Positions 1 through 6,261 of a stretch of DNA of 6,746 nucleotides are shown piece after piece. Position 1 is the stretch's first letter; every line of letters starts with the position of its first letter. The translations under genes and the position numbers were made by a program. The notes beneath the pieces are model-generated. The model ran no database searches. It was not told the DNA's origin and worked only from the letters and a program-made list of their open reading frames with translations. Origin of the DNA: Candidatus Latescibacterota bacterium (GTDB lineage: Bacteria; Latescibacterota; MVCY01); assembly GCA_030669445.1 (NCBI GenBank), contig DAOVDP010000065.1:1-6746 (forward strand), in the 5' to 3' direction.

Positions 1-2048
1 CGGGTAGCGGCCTCTACTGAGTCAGCCAACATAACGATAGCCGCTTCTTTGGTTTGCGGTCGAGGACCCGGATACCGAAATCGGTCCTTCTTCACCTCTC
101 CCTTATCTCCCTTTTCCCGTGCCCGATGGTAGAAATAGCTCATCACCGCTGTTCCATGGTGCTGATGAATGATATCCGTGATCACTTTGGGTAGTTTGTG
201 ACGATCAGCCAGCTCACATCCCTCTTTGATGTGTGAAGCCAAAATGAGGCTGCTCATAGAGGGGGTAAGTTTATCGTGGGGGTTTTTACCTTTTAGTTGA
301 TTTTCCACAAAGTATTCCGGCTTTTCCATTTTGCCAATATCGTGGTAGTAAGAACCCACCCTTGCCAGCAAGGAATTTGCCCCGATTGCCTCTGCCGCCG
401 CTTCAGATAGACTGCCGACAATAATACTGTGATTGTAAGTGCCAGGGGCTTTGATGGCCAAGTCTTTTAACAAGGGGTGGTTCAAATCCGAAAGTTCCAG
501 CAAAGTAATATTAGTGCTGATGCCGAAGATGCTTTCAAATACAGGCAGAAGCCCGATAGTCAACACTGGGGATAGGAACCCATTCAAGACCCCAGGCAGG
601 ATTCCATTTGTGATAGTGCTGAAGGAGGTGAAGCGAAGCAGATCCGTTGCAGTAATTATCACCGCATAGGCCAAGGGCAAGAAAATCATCGGCCGATAAA
701 ATTGACGGCGATGGCGAACCTTTCTCACTAAATAGACCGCCAATACCCCACATAACCCGGAGACAAAAGGAGACTGAAAATGGTATCCCAAAACACAACC
801 CATAACCAAAAGATTAACAAAGGTTAAAATTATGCCTATTTCTGCTTCCAAAAGAACGGTAACCAACATAGCGCTCAAGGTAATGGGCACCAGAAACTCC
901 GAACGGTATTCTCCGATAAAACCGGGATTGTTTATTGTAAAAGCAGCTACTGCTGCAGGGATAATAATCATTATAGAAAGCAGCAACAACAGAGAGTTGT
1001 TCTTGTAAATCTGTTTCTTGAAAAAGTAAAGATAGAGTATAAGTACCGAGACAGAAAACATGCTGACCAATATGCGACCAAACCAGAGGAGATACCGTCT
1101 CCATAAGCTTCTTTGTAGCTCCCTCTCTGCTTTAGCTTTAGCTAATGATCTAAGAACATCCATGTTCTCTTGGGTAATCACATGGTGGCTGGCCAGTATT
1201 TCTACGTTTGCCAGGATAGTTCTTTTATAAAGGGGCACCGAGGCCAGTGCCTGCTTTCTTCTCTGGGCTGTATTTGTTTTATTGAAGTTGAGATTTGGGG
1301 ACAGAAAGGCCACCGTTATCTCATAACAGGCCGTTAGTAATCTGTCCTTCGAGTTTGGAAGAAGCCCCCGTATTCTCTCTGGCAGCATTGCTTTTGCCTG
1401 CGAGATATCCATTATCTGGCTTAAAGCAACAGTCTTCTCTTCTTTTCCTGTGCATATTATAATCATACCCTTGGTTACCTCATCGGCAATCTGCTGTTTG
1501 TTCTCCAACAGCCCCAGAGCATAGATATCAGTCAGCAGTTTTTTACATATCTGCTTTAACTGAGAAAGCAGCTGAAGGTGACGGCGTTTGCTCTTGGTCT
1601 CTGTGCCCAGAACCAACTGAATAGTCTCTTCAGACAAATGTAACTTTAATCTCTTTAAAGTGGCGTTCTTAAGAGAATCAGAGACCTCACTGGAGAGAAG
1701 CCGGGAAACCTCCCTAAACAGAGAATCCAATTTGGCCTTTTGCCTTGGAGCCACACTGGCATCGTAGTCCAAAATAGGGGGAATGCTCTGGCGAGCTGCT
1801 GTCCTCTGTTTTTCCAATTCAGCGTCATTTTTGAGGACACTGAAGGTGAAGGGGGCGATAATCTCTTTAGCGGAGACCATTCCCACCTGGAGTTTGCTGA
1901 ATTCAAAACTCTCCCCTCGGGGGAACAGGAGACTCAACAGAACAACCACTGCCAGACACAAAGCCAGCTTAGCCCTGGTAGAGGTATTCAACTGCCTTCC
2001 AACTTTTCGCCAGTGAACCAATACCCTTTTAAACCGAATATTCAGCAT
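1..2048 (-). CDS. pgpH: 7TM-HD family cyclic-di-AMP phosphodiesterase (PgpH/YqfF type), C-terminus cut by window edge
   Basis: An open frame of 682 codons plus two bases runs from ATG at 2048 to the left edge with no stop or frameshift. Family members such as Listeria PgpH hydrolyse the second messenger c-di-AMP at the inner membrane. Seen here: a first membrane helix at about residues 27-42; a long hydrophilic extracytoplasmic domain at about 43-318; six more hydrophobic segments at about 320-503; then a cytoplasmic HD domain. Likely metal ligands are visible: NHS His540, the HDIGK motif with His569 and Asp570, His606, the HQHHGT block (628-633) and Asp676 in LADSVEAA. The family block YYHDIGKMEKPEYFVENQ is intact. 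Members are usually 700-800 residues, so perhaps 50-100 residues are missing. The start has a weak AGGA 9 bases upstream and lies 41 bases after the phoH stop, so co-transcription is expected. Family call is very secure; substrate is inferred from homologues. Confidence 0.95.
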   Translation of the reverse strand, partial: MLNIRFKRVLVHWRKVGRQLNTSTRAKLALCLAVVVLLSLLFPRGESFEFSKLQVGMVSAKEIIAPFTFSVLKNDAELEKQRTAARQSIPPILDYDASVAPRQKAKLDSLFREVSRLLSSEVSDSLKNATLKRLKLHLSEETIQLVLGTETKSKRRHLQLLSQLKQICKKLLTDIYALGLLENKQQIADEVTKGMIIICTGKEEKTVALSQIMDISQAKAMLPERIRGLLPNSKDRLLTACYEITVAFLSPNLNFNKTNTAQRRKQALASVPLYKRTILANVEILASHHVITQENMDVLRSLAKAKAERELQRSLWRRYLLWFGRILVSMFSVSVLILYLYFFKKQIYKNNSLLLLLSIMIIIPAAVAAFTINNPGFIGEYRSEFLVPITLSAMLVTVLLEAEIGIILTFVNLLVMGCVLGYHFQSPFVSGLCGVLAVYLVRKVRHRRQFYRPMIFLPLAYAVIITATDLLRFTSFSTITNGILPGVLNGFLSPVLTIGLLPVFESIFGISTNITLLELSDLNHPLLKDLAIKAPGTYNHSIIVGSLSEAAAEAIGANSLLARVGSYYHDIGKMEKPEYFVENQLKGKNPHDKLTPSMSSLILASHIKEGCELADRHKLPKVITDIIHQHHGTAVMSYFYHRAREKGDKGEVKKDRFRYPGPRPQTKEAAIVMLADSVEAAT

Positions 2049-2089
2049 ATCAGGAAATCCTGGAGGTAAAATTCTTTTGTATAAATACC

Positions 2090-3151
2090 CTATAGATCCC
2101 GACTTTCAGAATTCAGTGGTATCTTGCCGTTGCTTGGGGTGTTGCCGTTCTCGTGTTGATCATAAGCCTTGATTATATCCTTCACAAGTCGATGTCGGAC
2201 GACGTCTTTCTCAGTGAGATAGACAAATTCAATTCCTTTGACTCCCGCGAGGATATACTGGATTTGAACTAATCCCGACGACTTTGGGTCAGGTAGATCT
2301 ATCTGGGTGATATCTCCGTTGACAACGGCCTTTGAACCCATTCCCAGTCTTGTCAAAAACATCTTCATCTGATTGGTGGTCGTATTCTGGGCCTCATCAA
2401 GGATAACAAATGACTGGTTCAGGGTTCTGCCGCGCATATAGGCCAGAGGAGCAATCTCGATAGTTCGTACAGCTAACAACTGGCGTAGCTTTTGGGCGGG
2501 GAGCATATCATACAATGCATCATAAAGTGGCCGCAAATAAGGGTCTACTTTCTCTTCCATATCTCCGGGCAGAAATCCCAGACTCTCTCCTGCCTCCACT
2601 GCTGGCCGAACCAAGATAATTCGGTCAGCTTCTTTCCCTTTCAGCGCAGCCAGTGCCATAGCCACTGCCAGGTAGGTCTTCCCCGTTCCGGCCGGGCCTA
2701 TGGAAAAGACAATATCACAATCTCGAATAGCTATCACATAGTTCTGTTGCCCCGCAGTTTTTGCTTTGATTACTTTTTTGTCAGATGCCAATACAATGGG
2801 GGAGCCCATCACCTGTAGCTCAGAGAAGTGCTCCCTTTGGTTCAGCTCAGATTGAGGGGAAGAAGATAAGTCAAGGTACTCAAGGGTGGATACAAGATCG
2901 AAATTATTGGGATCATATCCTTGGTGGAGGTGTTCTAAAAGCCGACCGAAAAGTCCGGATACCTTCCGCACATTCTCATCCTCACCCTGAAAGGTAATCT
3001 GTTCGCCCCGGGCTGTGACTTTAACCCCGAATCGTTCCTCAATCCTGGCCAAATTGCAATCATGATGCCCGTATAAGAACATAGGGTCAATGTCTCCAAT
3101 GGATACCTTTTCAGAAGTCCTCCTGTTTGGTTGTTTATCTCTTTTGGCCAT
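2090..3151 (-). CDS. phoH: PhoH family P-loop ATPase
   Basis: Encodes a 353-residue cytoplasmic ATP-binding protein, slightly longer than the usual 320 or so. The N-terminal region (about 31-56, DCNLARIEERFGVKVTARGE) matches the KH-like start of the family. The PhoH domain carries Walker A GPAGTGKT at 152-159, the VRPAVEAGESLGFLPGD block at 181-197, Walker B VILDEAQN at 249-256, and the NGDITQIDLP sensor-like stretch at 278-287. The last 25 residues are polar and probably disordered. PhoH proteins (E. coli YbeZ) are linked genetically to the rRNA endonuclease YbeY and proposed to act as RNA helicases or ATPases; the exact reaction is unsettled. The following 7TM-HD gene fits the common phoH-yqfF-ybeY cluster. 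The start (ATG, then AKRDKQ) has only a weak purine run (AGAGACAGAG) upstream. It lies inside the end of a possible 47-codon ORF, so translational coupling may help initiation. Confidence 0.95.
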   Translation of the reverse strand: MAKRDKQPNRRTSEKVSIGDIDPMFLYGHHDCNLARIEERFGVKVTARGEQITFQGEDENVRKVSGLFGRLLEHLHQGYDPNNFDLVSTLEYLDLSSSPQSELNQREHFSELQVMGSPIVLASDKKVIKAKTAGQQNYVIAIRDCDIVFSIGPAGTGKTYLAVAMALAALKGKEADRIILVRPAVEAGESLGFLPGDMEEKVDPYLRPLYDALYDMLPAQKLRQLLAVRTIEIAPLAYMRGRTLNQSFVILDEAQNTTTNQMKMFLTRLGMGSKAVVNGDITQIDLPDPKSSGLVQIQYILAGVKGIEFVYLTEKDVVRHRLVKDIIKAYDQHENGNTPSNGKIPLNSESRDL

Positions 3152-3278
3152 ATTTCTCTGTCTCTTTACTTAAAAGGCCCTCAACCTCTGGCCAGACCAG
3201 AAATCGAGGGCCCTTGTTTCTAAACCCTGTTTTTTCCTGTTCTGCCGAGAAGATGGGTTTCTTTCCTGAAGAAGCCAT
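3135..3278 (-). CDS. possible small protein (47 aa) between the LysM gene and phoH
   Basis: ATG at 3278 opens 47 codons ending in TAA at 3135-3137. The start lies 12 bases after the LysM stop, and the end overlaps the phoH start by 17 bases in another frame. The product begins MASSGKKPIFSAEQEK, contains RFLVWPEVEGLLSKE and ends KYGQKR: basic, soluble, with no signal peptide or membrane helix. Position and composition are what one expects of a real gene in a tight operon, and it would explain the otherwise unusual 139-base gap. Against it: the nearest good Shine-Dalgarno (AGGAG, in the last codons of the LysM gene) is about 15 bases from the ATG, the ORF is short, and I do not recognise the family. 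A hairpin also lies within it. Function unknown. Confidence 0.4.
   Translation of the reverse strand: MASSGKKPIFSAEQEKTGFRNKGPRFLVWPEVEGLLSKETEKYGQKR
3173..3215 (-). terminator. weak terminator-like or attenuator-like hairpin upstream of phoH
   Basis: Read on the minus strand, AAGGGCCCTC (3215-3206) pairs with GAGGGCCTTT (3182-3173) in a 10-pair stem with one G-U. An inner CTGG/CCAG helix (3200-3197 with 3191-3188) closes a five-base loop. The stem is GC-rich but followed by only four T residues, so it is at best a partial terminator. It lies inside the possible 47-codon ORF, and the palindrome may simply be a coding coincidence. If active, it would lower phoH-pgpH transcription relative to the LysM gene. 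Confidence 0.35.
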
Positions 3279-3290
3279 CTCTCAGCGATT

Positions 3291-4148
3291 TTACTCCTGG
3301 GGTATCTCCAGCACATAGGCTGGATAGATCAGATTGGGATTCTTTATCTGATCCTTGTTTGCCTGGTAGATCTTGGTCCACTTGGTAGGATCACCGTAGA
3401 TGTGGGAATAACCCGCGATCTTGGACAACCACTCTCCCCTGACTACCAGATGCTGTCCCGGTCCAACCCCTCTGGGAATAGTAAGAACCCAGTCGGGATA
3501 TATCAGGTTGGCGTTCTTGATCTTATCTCTATTTGTGCTGTATATCCAGGGCCATAGATAAGGATCGCCGTAAACCTCCTTTTTCTTAGCGATACCCCAG
3601 AGACAATCTCCCCGCACTACAGTGTAGTAATCTGGTGGAGCGACCTTTGGCACGGCAGCCTCCAGATCAGCGAGCATCCCCTCGATGGTCTCCACCTTCT
3701 TGCGGATTTCAGGCAAATAGCAGATGGGATTAGCCTTCAACTGGTTGAATCTATCCCTAAGTGCCTTGATTTCCTCACACTTTTTGTAAAGTTCCTCAAC
3801 CGAGAGGTATCTCAGTCCCTGAATCTGGCTTGCAATTCTGTCCAGTTCGCCTTCAAACTGCCTCACCCCAGCCTCATCCGACTGGATCAGCTCGTAGATT
3901 TCTTGTTGCACTGCTGCGATCTTTCCTTCCGTCTGCCTAATTTGTCCCCGCAATGAATCTGTTTCCTTTTGAACCTCGGCAATAGCAGCAGTGGTGGTAC
4001 TTTCGCGCTGAGCATACTCTGCCAGTAAGGCTTGATATTCCTTGTAAGTCATCTTTTTCTCGGCTGCTTCAACGCTGTTCCATCCTAAAGCTAAAGCTAC
4101 AAAGGCAACAGCGCATAACAGGAACACAGCCTTTTTAAAAGCATCCAT
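3291..4148 (-). CDS. secreted coiled-coil protein with two C-terminal LysM domains
   Basis: Encodes 285 residues. The N-terminus is a classical signal peptide: Lys5-Lys6, a hydrophobic core at about 7-22, and a likely signal peptidase I site after Ala28 (VEA/A), so the product is exported. Residues about 30-165 are charged, rich in Glu, Gln, Lys and Ala, and predicted to form long helices or a coiled coil. Two LysM domains follow: about 174-225 (YYTVVRGDCLWGIA, YGDPYLWPWIY, NLIYP) and 232-283 (HLVVRGEWLSKIA, YGDPTKWTKIY, NLIYP). LysM folds bind N-acetylglucosamine-containing glycans, so binding to peptidoglycan is expected. No catalytic domain is present, which suggests a structural or scaffolding role. 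The start is fixed by a strong Shine-Dalgarno. The gene follows a coiled-coil lipoprotein gene, and the two may form an envelope unit (inference). Specific function unknown. Confidence 0.93.
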   Translation of the reverse strand: MDAFKKAVFLLCAVAFVALALGWNSVEAAEKKMTYKEYQALLAEYAQRESTTTAAIAEVQKETDSLRGQIRQTEGKIAAVQQEIYELIQSDEAGVRQFEGELDRIASQIQGLRYLSVEELYKKCEEIKALRDRFNQLKANPICYLPEIRKKVETIEGMLADLEAAVPKVAPPDYYTVVRGDCLWGIAKKKEVYGDPYLWPWIYSTNRDKIKNANLIYPDWVLTIPRGVGPGQHLVVRGEWLSKIAGYSHIYGDPTKWTKIYQANKDQIKNPNLIYPAYVLEIPQE

Positions 4149-4153
4149 TTTGA

Positions 4154-4159
4154 CCTCCT
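4154..4159 (-). promoter_or_regulatory. Shine-Dalgarno of the LysM gene
   Basis: AGGAGG within AAAGGAGGTC lies five bases before the ATG at 4148. It is one of the two strongest ribosome-binding sites in the window and fixes the LysM start just before the signal peptide. Confidence 0.85.
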
Positions 4160-4236
4160 TTCATAATTATCTCCCTTTTCCAACATAGCCAAGTTCTCTA
4201 ATCTGATGCAGTAAGGAGATGCCCAACATTATGGTT

Positions 4237-4255
4237 AAAACCAGACGAAGTCTGG
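4237..4255 (-). terminator. Rho-independent terminator-like hairpin between the lipoprotein and LysM genes
   Basis: On the minus strand CCAGAC-TTC-GTCTGG (4255-4241) is a perfect 6-pair stem with a three-base loop, followed at once by TTTT (4240-4237) and then AACC. It lies about 95 bases beyond the lipoprotein stop and 90 bases before the LysM start. The short stem and short T run suggest partial termination. That would leave more lipoprotein mRNA than LysM mRNA, or let it act as the expression platform of an upstream leader structure. Confidence 0.5.
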
Positions 4256-4285
4256 ACCACGCTCTTTTTACCTTATCATCCTCTC

Positions 4286-4346
4286 AGGATTCAGCTTATC
4301 GGTAGTGCAGCTTTTAGCCTTTGCTGTCGCCCGGAATCCTCCGATA
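4286..4346 (-). other. interleaved complementary segments; possible structured leader RNA upstream of the LysM gene
   Basis: Starting four bases after the lipoprotein stop, the minus-strand RNA reads TATCGG (4346-4341), AGGATTC (4340-4334), 31 bases with an internal CAGC/GCTG helix, CCGATA (4302-4297), AGCT, then GAATCCT (4292-4286). The first and third blocks are perfect complements (6 pairs), as are the second and fourth (7 pairs). The order a-b-a'-b' means a pseudoknot or two mutually exclusive folds. The last block can also form a third hairpin, ATCCT-GAG-AGGAT, with bases just downstream. The terminator-like hairpin follows about 30 bases later. It matches no riboswitch class I could recall. 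The pairing is seen; the regulatory role is inference. Confidence 0.35.
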
Positions 4347-4349
4347 GAC

Positions 4350-4628
4350 TCACTTCTTTGTTGCGTTTTCCTTGACGGCGTCTCTTTTTGCCTCCAGTTT
4401 CTTTAGCTGGGCCTTTTTAGCAGAAAGCTCGGCCTCCAGTGTTGTCTTCTCCTCCTTTTTCTGCTGTAGCGTTTCCTCTGCTGTCTCAGCCGCCTGGGAT
4501 GCCTCCTCCAGACGTGTTAACTCCTGGGGTGAAGGATGTTTAGTACACCCACTAAGCAAAGGAAGAGACAACACCGAAAAGACAAGCATAAAGGCCGATA
4601 ACTTTTTCAACCAATTTTTACTGGACAT
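4350..4628 (-). CDS. small coiled-coil lipoprotein (92 aa)
   Basis: ATG at 4628 is chosen over an in-frame ATG 20 codons upstream (4688) because an excellent Shine-Dalgarno precedes it and it puts the signal peptide at the N-terminus. Residues 1-27 form a lipoprotein signal (Lys4, Lys8, Lys9, hydrophobic core, lipobox LLSGC) with lipidated Cys28. The mature part of about 65 residues is almost wholly charged and Ala-rich. It has a heptad-like spacing of hydrophobic residues at 64, 68, 75, 78 and 85, and ends ATKK, as expected for an extended helical coiled coil. Size, lipid anchor, helix and terminal lysine resemble Braun lipoprotein (Lpp), but there is no sequence match I can claim. It probably sits on a membrane face in the periplasm. 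The downstream gene encodes a secreted coiled-coil LysM protein, a plausible partner. Lipoprotein call is secure; function unknown. Confidence 0.88.
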   Translation of the reverse strand: MSSKNWLKKLSAFMLVFSVLSLPLLSGCTKHPSPQELTRLEEASQAAETAEETLQQKKEEKTTLEAELSAKKAQLKKLEAKRDAVKENATKK

Positions 4629-4633
4629 CTTTT

Positions 4634-4642
4634 CACCTCCTT
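4634..4642 (-). promoter_or_regulatory. Shine-Dalgarno of the lipoprotein gene
   Basis: AAGGAGGTG lies five bases before ATG 4628 and decides between this start and the in-frame ATG at 4688. Directly upstream, CCAG-TTTA-CTGG (4644-4655, plus-strand reading) could form a small hairpin beside the ribosome site. Confidence 0.85.
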
Positions 4643-4725
4643 CCCAGTTTACTGGTTTGGTGATTGCAGAACACAGAATGGAAACCAAACAGAGACAGAT
4701 TCTCGAAACATCTTGGATATATGAA

Positions 4726-4743
4726 ACGTTCTGAAATGAACGT
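4726..4743. repeat. 18-base perfect inverted repeat, possible operator or leader hairpin
   Basis: ACGTTC-tgaaat-GAACGT has perfect 6-base arms around a six-base centre, in the leader between the candidate promoters and the lipoprotein start. It could be a dimeric repressor site or an mRNA hairpin. No T run follows, so it is not a terminator, and I do not recognise the motif. Confidence 0.4.
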
Positions 4744-4805
4744 AAAGCCCCACTTCCTGCCTCCTGTTCTTTTGCTCCACCCCGCAGGCTACAAAAAACC
4801 TCCGT

Positions 4806-4850
4806 ATTATACCCACGTCACAATTTAAAAGAGTGAATAGATAAAGTCAA
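4806..4850 (-). promoter_or_regulatory. candidate sigma-70-type promoter(s) for the lipoprotein gene
   Basis: On the minus strand TTGACT (4850-4845) is followed after exactly 17 bases by TAAATT (4827-4822), and a run of seven A (4861-4855) just upstream resembles an UP element. A perfect TATAAT lies further down at 4811-4806 but has no good -35 at 16-18 bases, so two overlapping starts are possible. Either would give a leader of roughly 170-190 bases before the lipoprotein ATG. It sits in the only sizeable gap of the block (4629-4920, 292 bases), which otherwise shows the inverted repeat and no convincing gene. Confidence 0.5.
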
Positions 4851-4920
4851 CAACTTTTTTTGTCTTTCTCTGTTAGAGATAACCCAGAAGGACAATACAG
4901 GGCACAAAAAAGTTCTGTAC

Positions 4921-6261
4921 TCATAGACTGCTGTTCTTTAGTATCTCAAGAAGTTCCTGTTCAGTTTTCTCTTCATCAACCTGTTGAGGTTCCACTAAGG
5001 TCAGACACAGTCTCTCCGGGTCAAACAGCCAGTGTGCTACCTCCTGAATCTGTTCCTCAGAAACAGCATCAATAGCGGCGATTGTCTCATCTAAAAGACG
5101 CAATTGCCCATCGTAAATCTCCTGTTCGGCAATGCGGATCATCCGATTGGAAGTACTTTCTAAGTTGAGTACCAAACTGCCCTTTAATTGTGATTTGGTG
5201 AAAAAAAGCTCATCTTTGGCAAACTCCTTTTTCTTTATGCTCACAAATTCGTTCAATATTAATTCCACTGCTTTAGTCAACTTAGCTGGATCTGTAGCGA
5301 GGTAGACCCCAAACAGTCCGGTCTGTTCAAGTAGTTGCAGATAGGAGTACACCGAGTAGGCCAACCCTAATTTCTCCCGGATATTCTGAAACAGACGAGA
5401 ACTCATTCCCGTCCCCAGAAGGGTGTCTAAAACTAACAAGGGATATCTCTGAGGTGCCCGGTAAGGACAAGCCTGGATGCCCAAACAAAGATGAACCTGT
5501 GAAATATCTTTCTTGACCTGCTTAATCTTAAGCGTGGGGACAGGAATAGATTGGCTGTCGGAAGGAGCGGATGATTCGGGAAAATGAAAATTAGCTAAGG
5601 TCACTTCCACCATTTTCTCGTGTTCTATGTTTCCCGCTGCAGCAATGACCATATTCTGGGTATTATAGAGCCGGTCTTTATGCTTCAGAAGATCGTCACG
5701 GCAGAGGCGGGAAACAGTTTGCTCCTCCCCTAAGGTGGAAACTCCTATAGGATGGGCCTCGTAAAGCGACTGGACGAACAGCTCGTGAACCAGCTCATCG
5801 GGGCTGTCCTGAACATTCCGTATCTCTTCAATGACTACCCGTTTCTCCTTCTCTATCTCCTTTGGTGAAAAAATAGAGTTGGTGAGAATGTCGGAGAGCA
5901 CATCTATCGCCACCGGCAGGTGTTCGTCTAATATCCGAGCATAATAACAAGTAACATCCTTACTGGTAAAGGCGTTTAGCCTTCCCCCCAAAGACTCTAA
6001 GCTGTGAGCGATCTGAAAAGCATCTCTGCGAGCAGTTCCCTTGAAGAACATATGCTCTAAGAAATGGGAGATACCTCTCCGGGAGGGAGAGTCGTCTGTT
6101 GACCCAGAGGTGACCCAAACCCCAAGACAGATAGAGCGAACATAGGGGATGTACTCGGTGACAACCCTGATGCCATTCTCTAAAACCGATTCCTGGGGGG
6201 GGTGGGTAGGAGATTGGGATAGAGCCTCAGAGGAGAGAGAAGAAGAAAGGGACTTTTGCAT
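4921..6261 (-). CDS. M16 family zinc metallopeptidase (processing-peptidase-like, YmxG type)
   Basis: Encodes 446 residues, a typical length for single-chain bacterial M16B peptidases, with no signal peptide, so probably cytoplasmic. The inverted zinc motif HFLEH is at 66-70: His66 and His70 bind zinc and Glu69 is the general base. The third ligand is expected 76 residues on, at Glu146 in VVIEEIRN. The flanking blocks GISHFLEHMFFKGT, SLGGRLNAFTSKD (90-102) and GMSSRLFQNIREKLGLAYSVY (285-305) are family hallmarks; the last holds the Arg/Tyr substrate-binding pair of the C-terminal half. The 30-residue Ser-rich N-terminal lead is variable in the family. Relatives cleave peptides or presequence-like segments; the bacterial substrate is usually unknown. 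The ATG overlaps the pnp stop in TAATG, with AGGAG (6275-6271) nine bases upstream, implying translational coupling. The stop at 4921 is followed by no clear terminator. Confidence 0.95.
   Translation of the reverse strand: MQKSLSSSLSSEALSQSPTHPPQESVLENGIRVVTEYIPYVRSICLGVWVTSGSTDDSPSRRGISHFLEHMFFKGTARRDAFQIAHSLESLGGRLNAFTSKDVTCYYARILDEHLPVAIDVLSDILTNSIFSPKEIEKEKRVVIEEIRNVQDSPDELVHELFVQSLYEAHPIGVSTLGEEQTVSRLCRDDLLKHKDRLYNTQNMVIAAAGNIEHEKMVEVTLANFHFPESSAPSDSQSIPVPTLKIKQVKKDISQVHLCLGIQACPYRAPQRYPLLVLDTLLGTGMSSRLFQNIREKLGLAYSVYSYLQLLEQTGLFGVYLATDPAKLTKAVELILNEFVSIKKKEFAKDELFFTKSQLKGSLVLNLESTSNRMIRIAEQEIYDGQLRLLDETIAAIDAVSEEQIQEVAHWLFDPERLCLTLVEPQQVDEEKTEQELLEILKNSSL

Noticed and set aside
1740..2069. 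Plus-strand 109-codon open frame, and minus-strand frames at 535-798, 814-1104 and 1655-1906.
   Set aside because: All lie inside the continuous pgpH reading frame, which has clear family motifs; these are shadows.
2049..2089. Separate promoter or terminator between phoH and pgpH.
   Set aside because: The 41-base gap shows no hairpin with T run and no paired -35/-10; simple co-transcription is the better reading.
4629..4688. Longer lipoprotein start at ATG 4688.
   Set aside because: It adds 20 residues before a good signal peptide and would read through the strong Shine-Dalgarno that serves ATG 4628.
4372..4734. Plus-strand 120-codon open frame rich in Ser, Ala and Phe.
   Set aside because: It is antisense to the lipoprotein coiled coil; the Ser/Phe composition is the complement of Glu/Lys/Ala codons.
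4773..4785. Minus-strand GCGGGGTGGAGCA matches the start of bacterial initiator tRNA.
   Set aside because: The match stops there: no anticodon stem, no T-loop GGTTCGAATCC-like block and no closing acceptor strand follow, so it is not a tRNA gene and most likely chance.
4867..4919. Short inverted repeats TCTCT/AGAGA (4867-4879) and TACAG/CTGTA (4896-4919) after the M16 gene, considered as its terminator.
   Set aside because: Stems are only five pairs, not GC-rich, and no T run follows on the minus strand; the T run falls inside the loop of the second.
4847..4924. 25-codon minus-strand ORF whose ATG overlaps the M16 stop (ATGA), product starting MSTELFCALYCPSG.
   Set aside because: No Shine-Dalgarno, very short, and its 3' end overlaps the candidate -35 box; the overlap alone is weak support.
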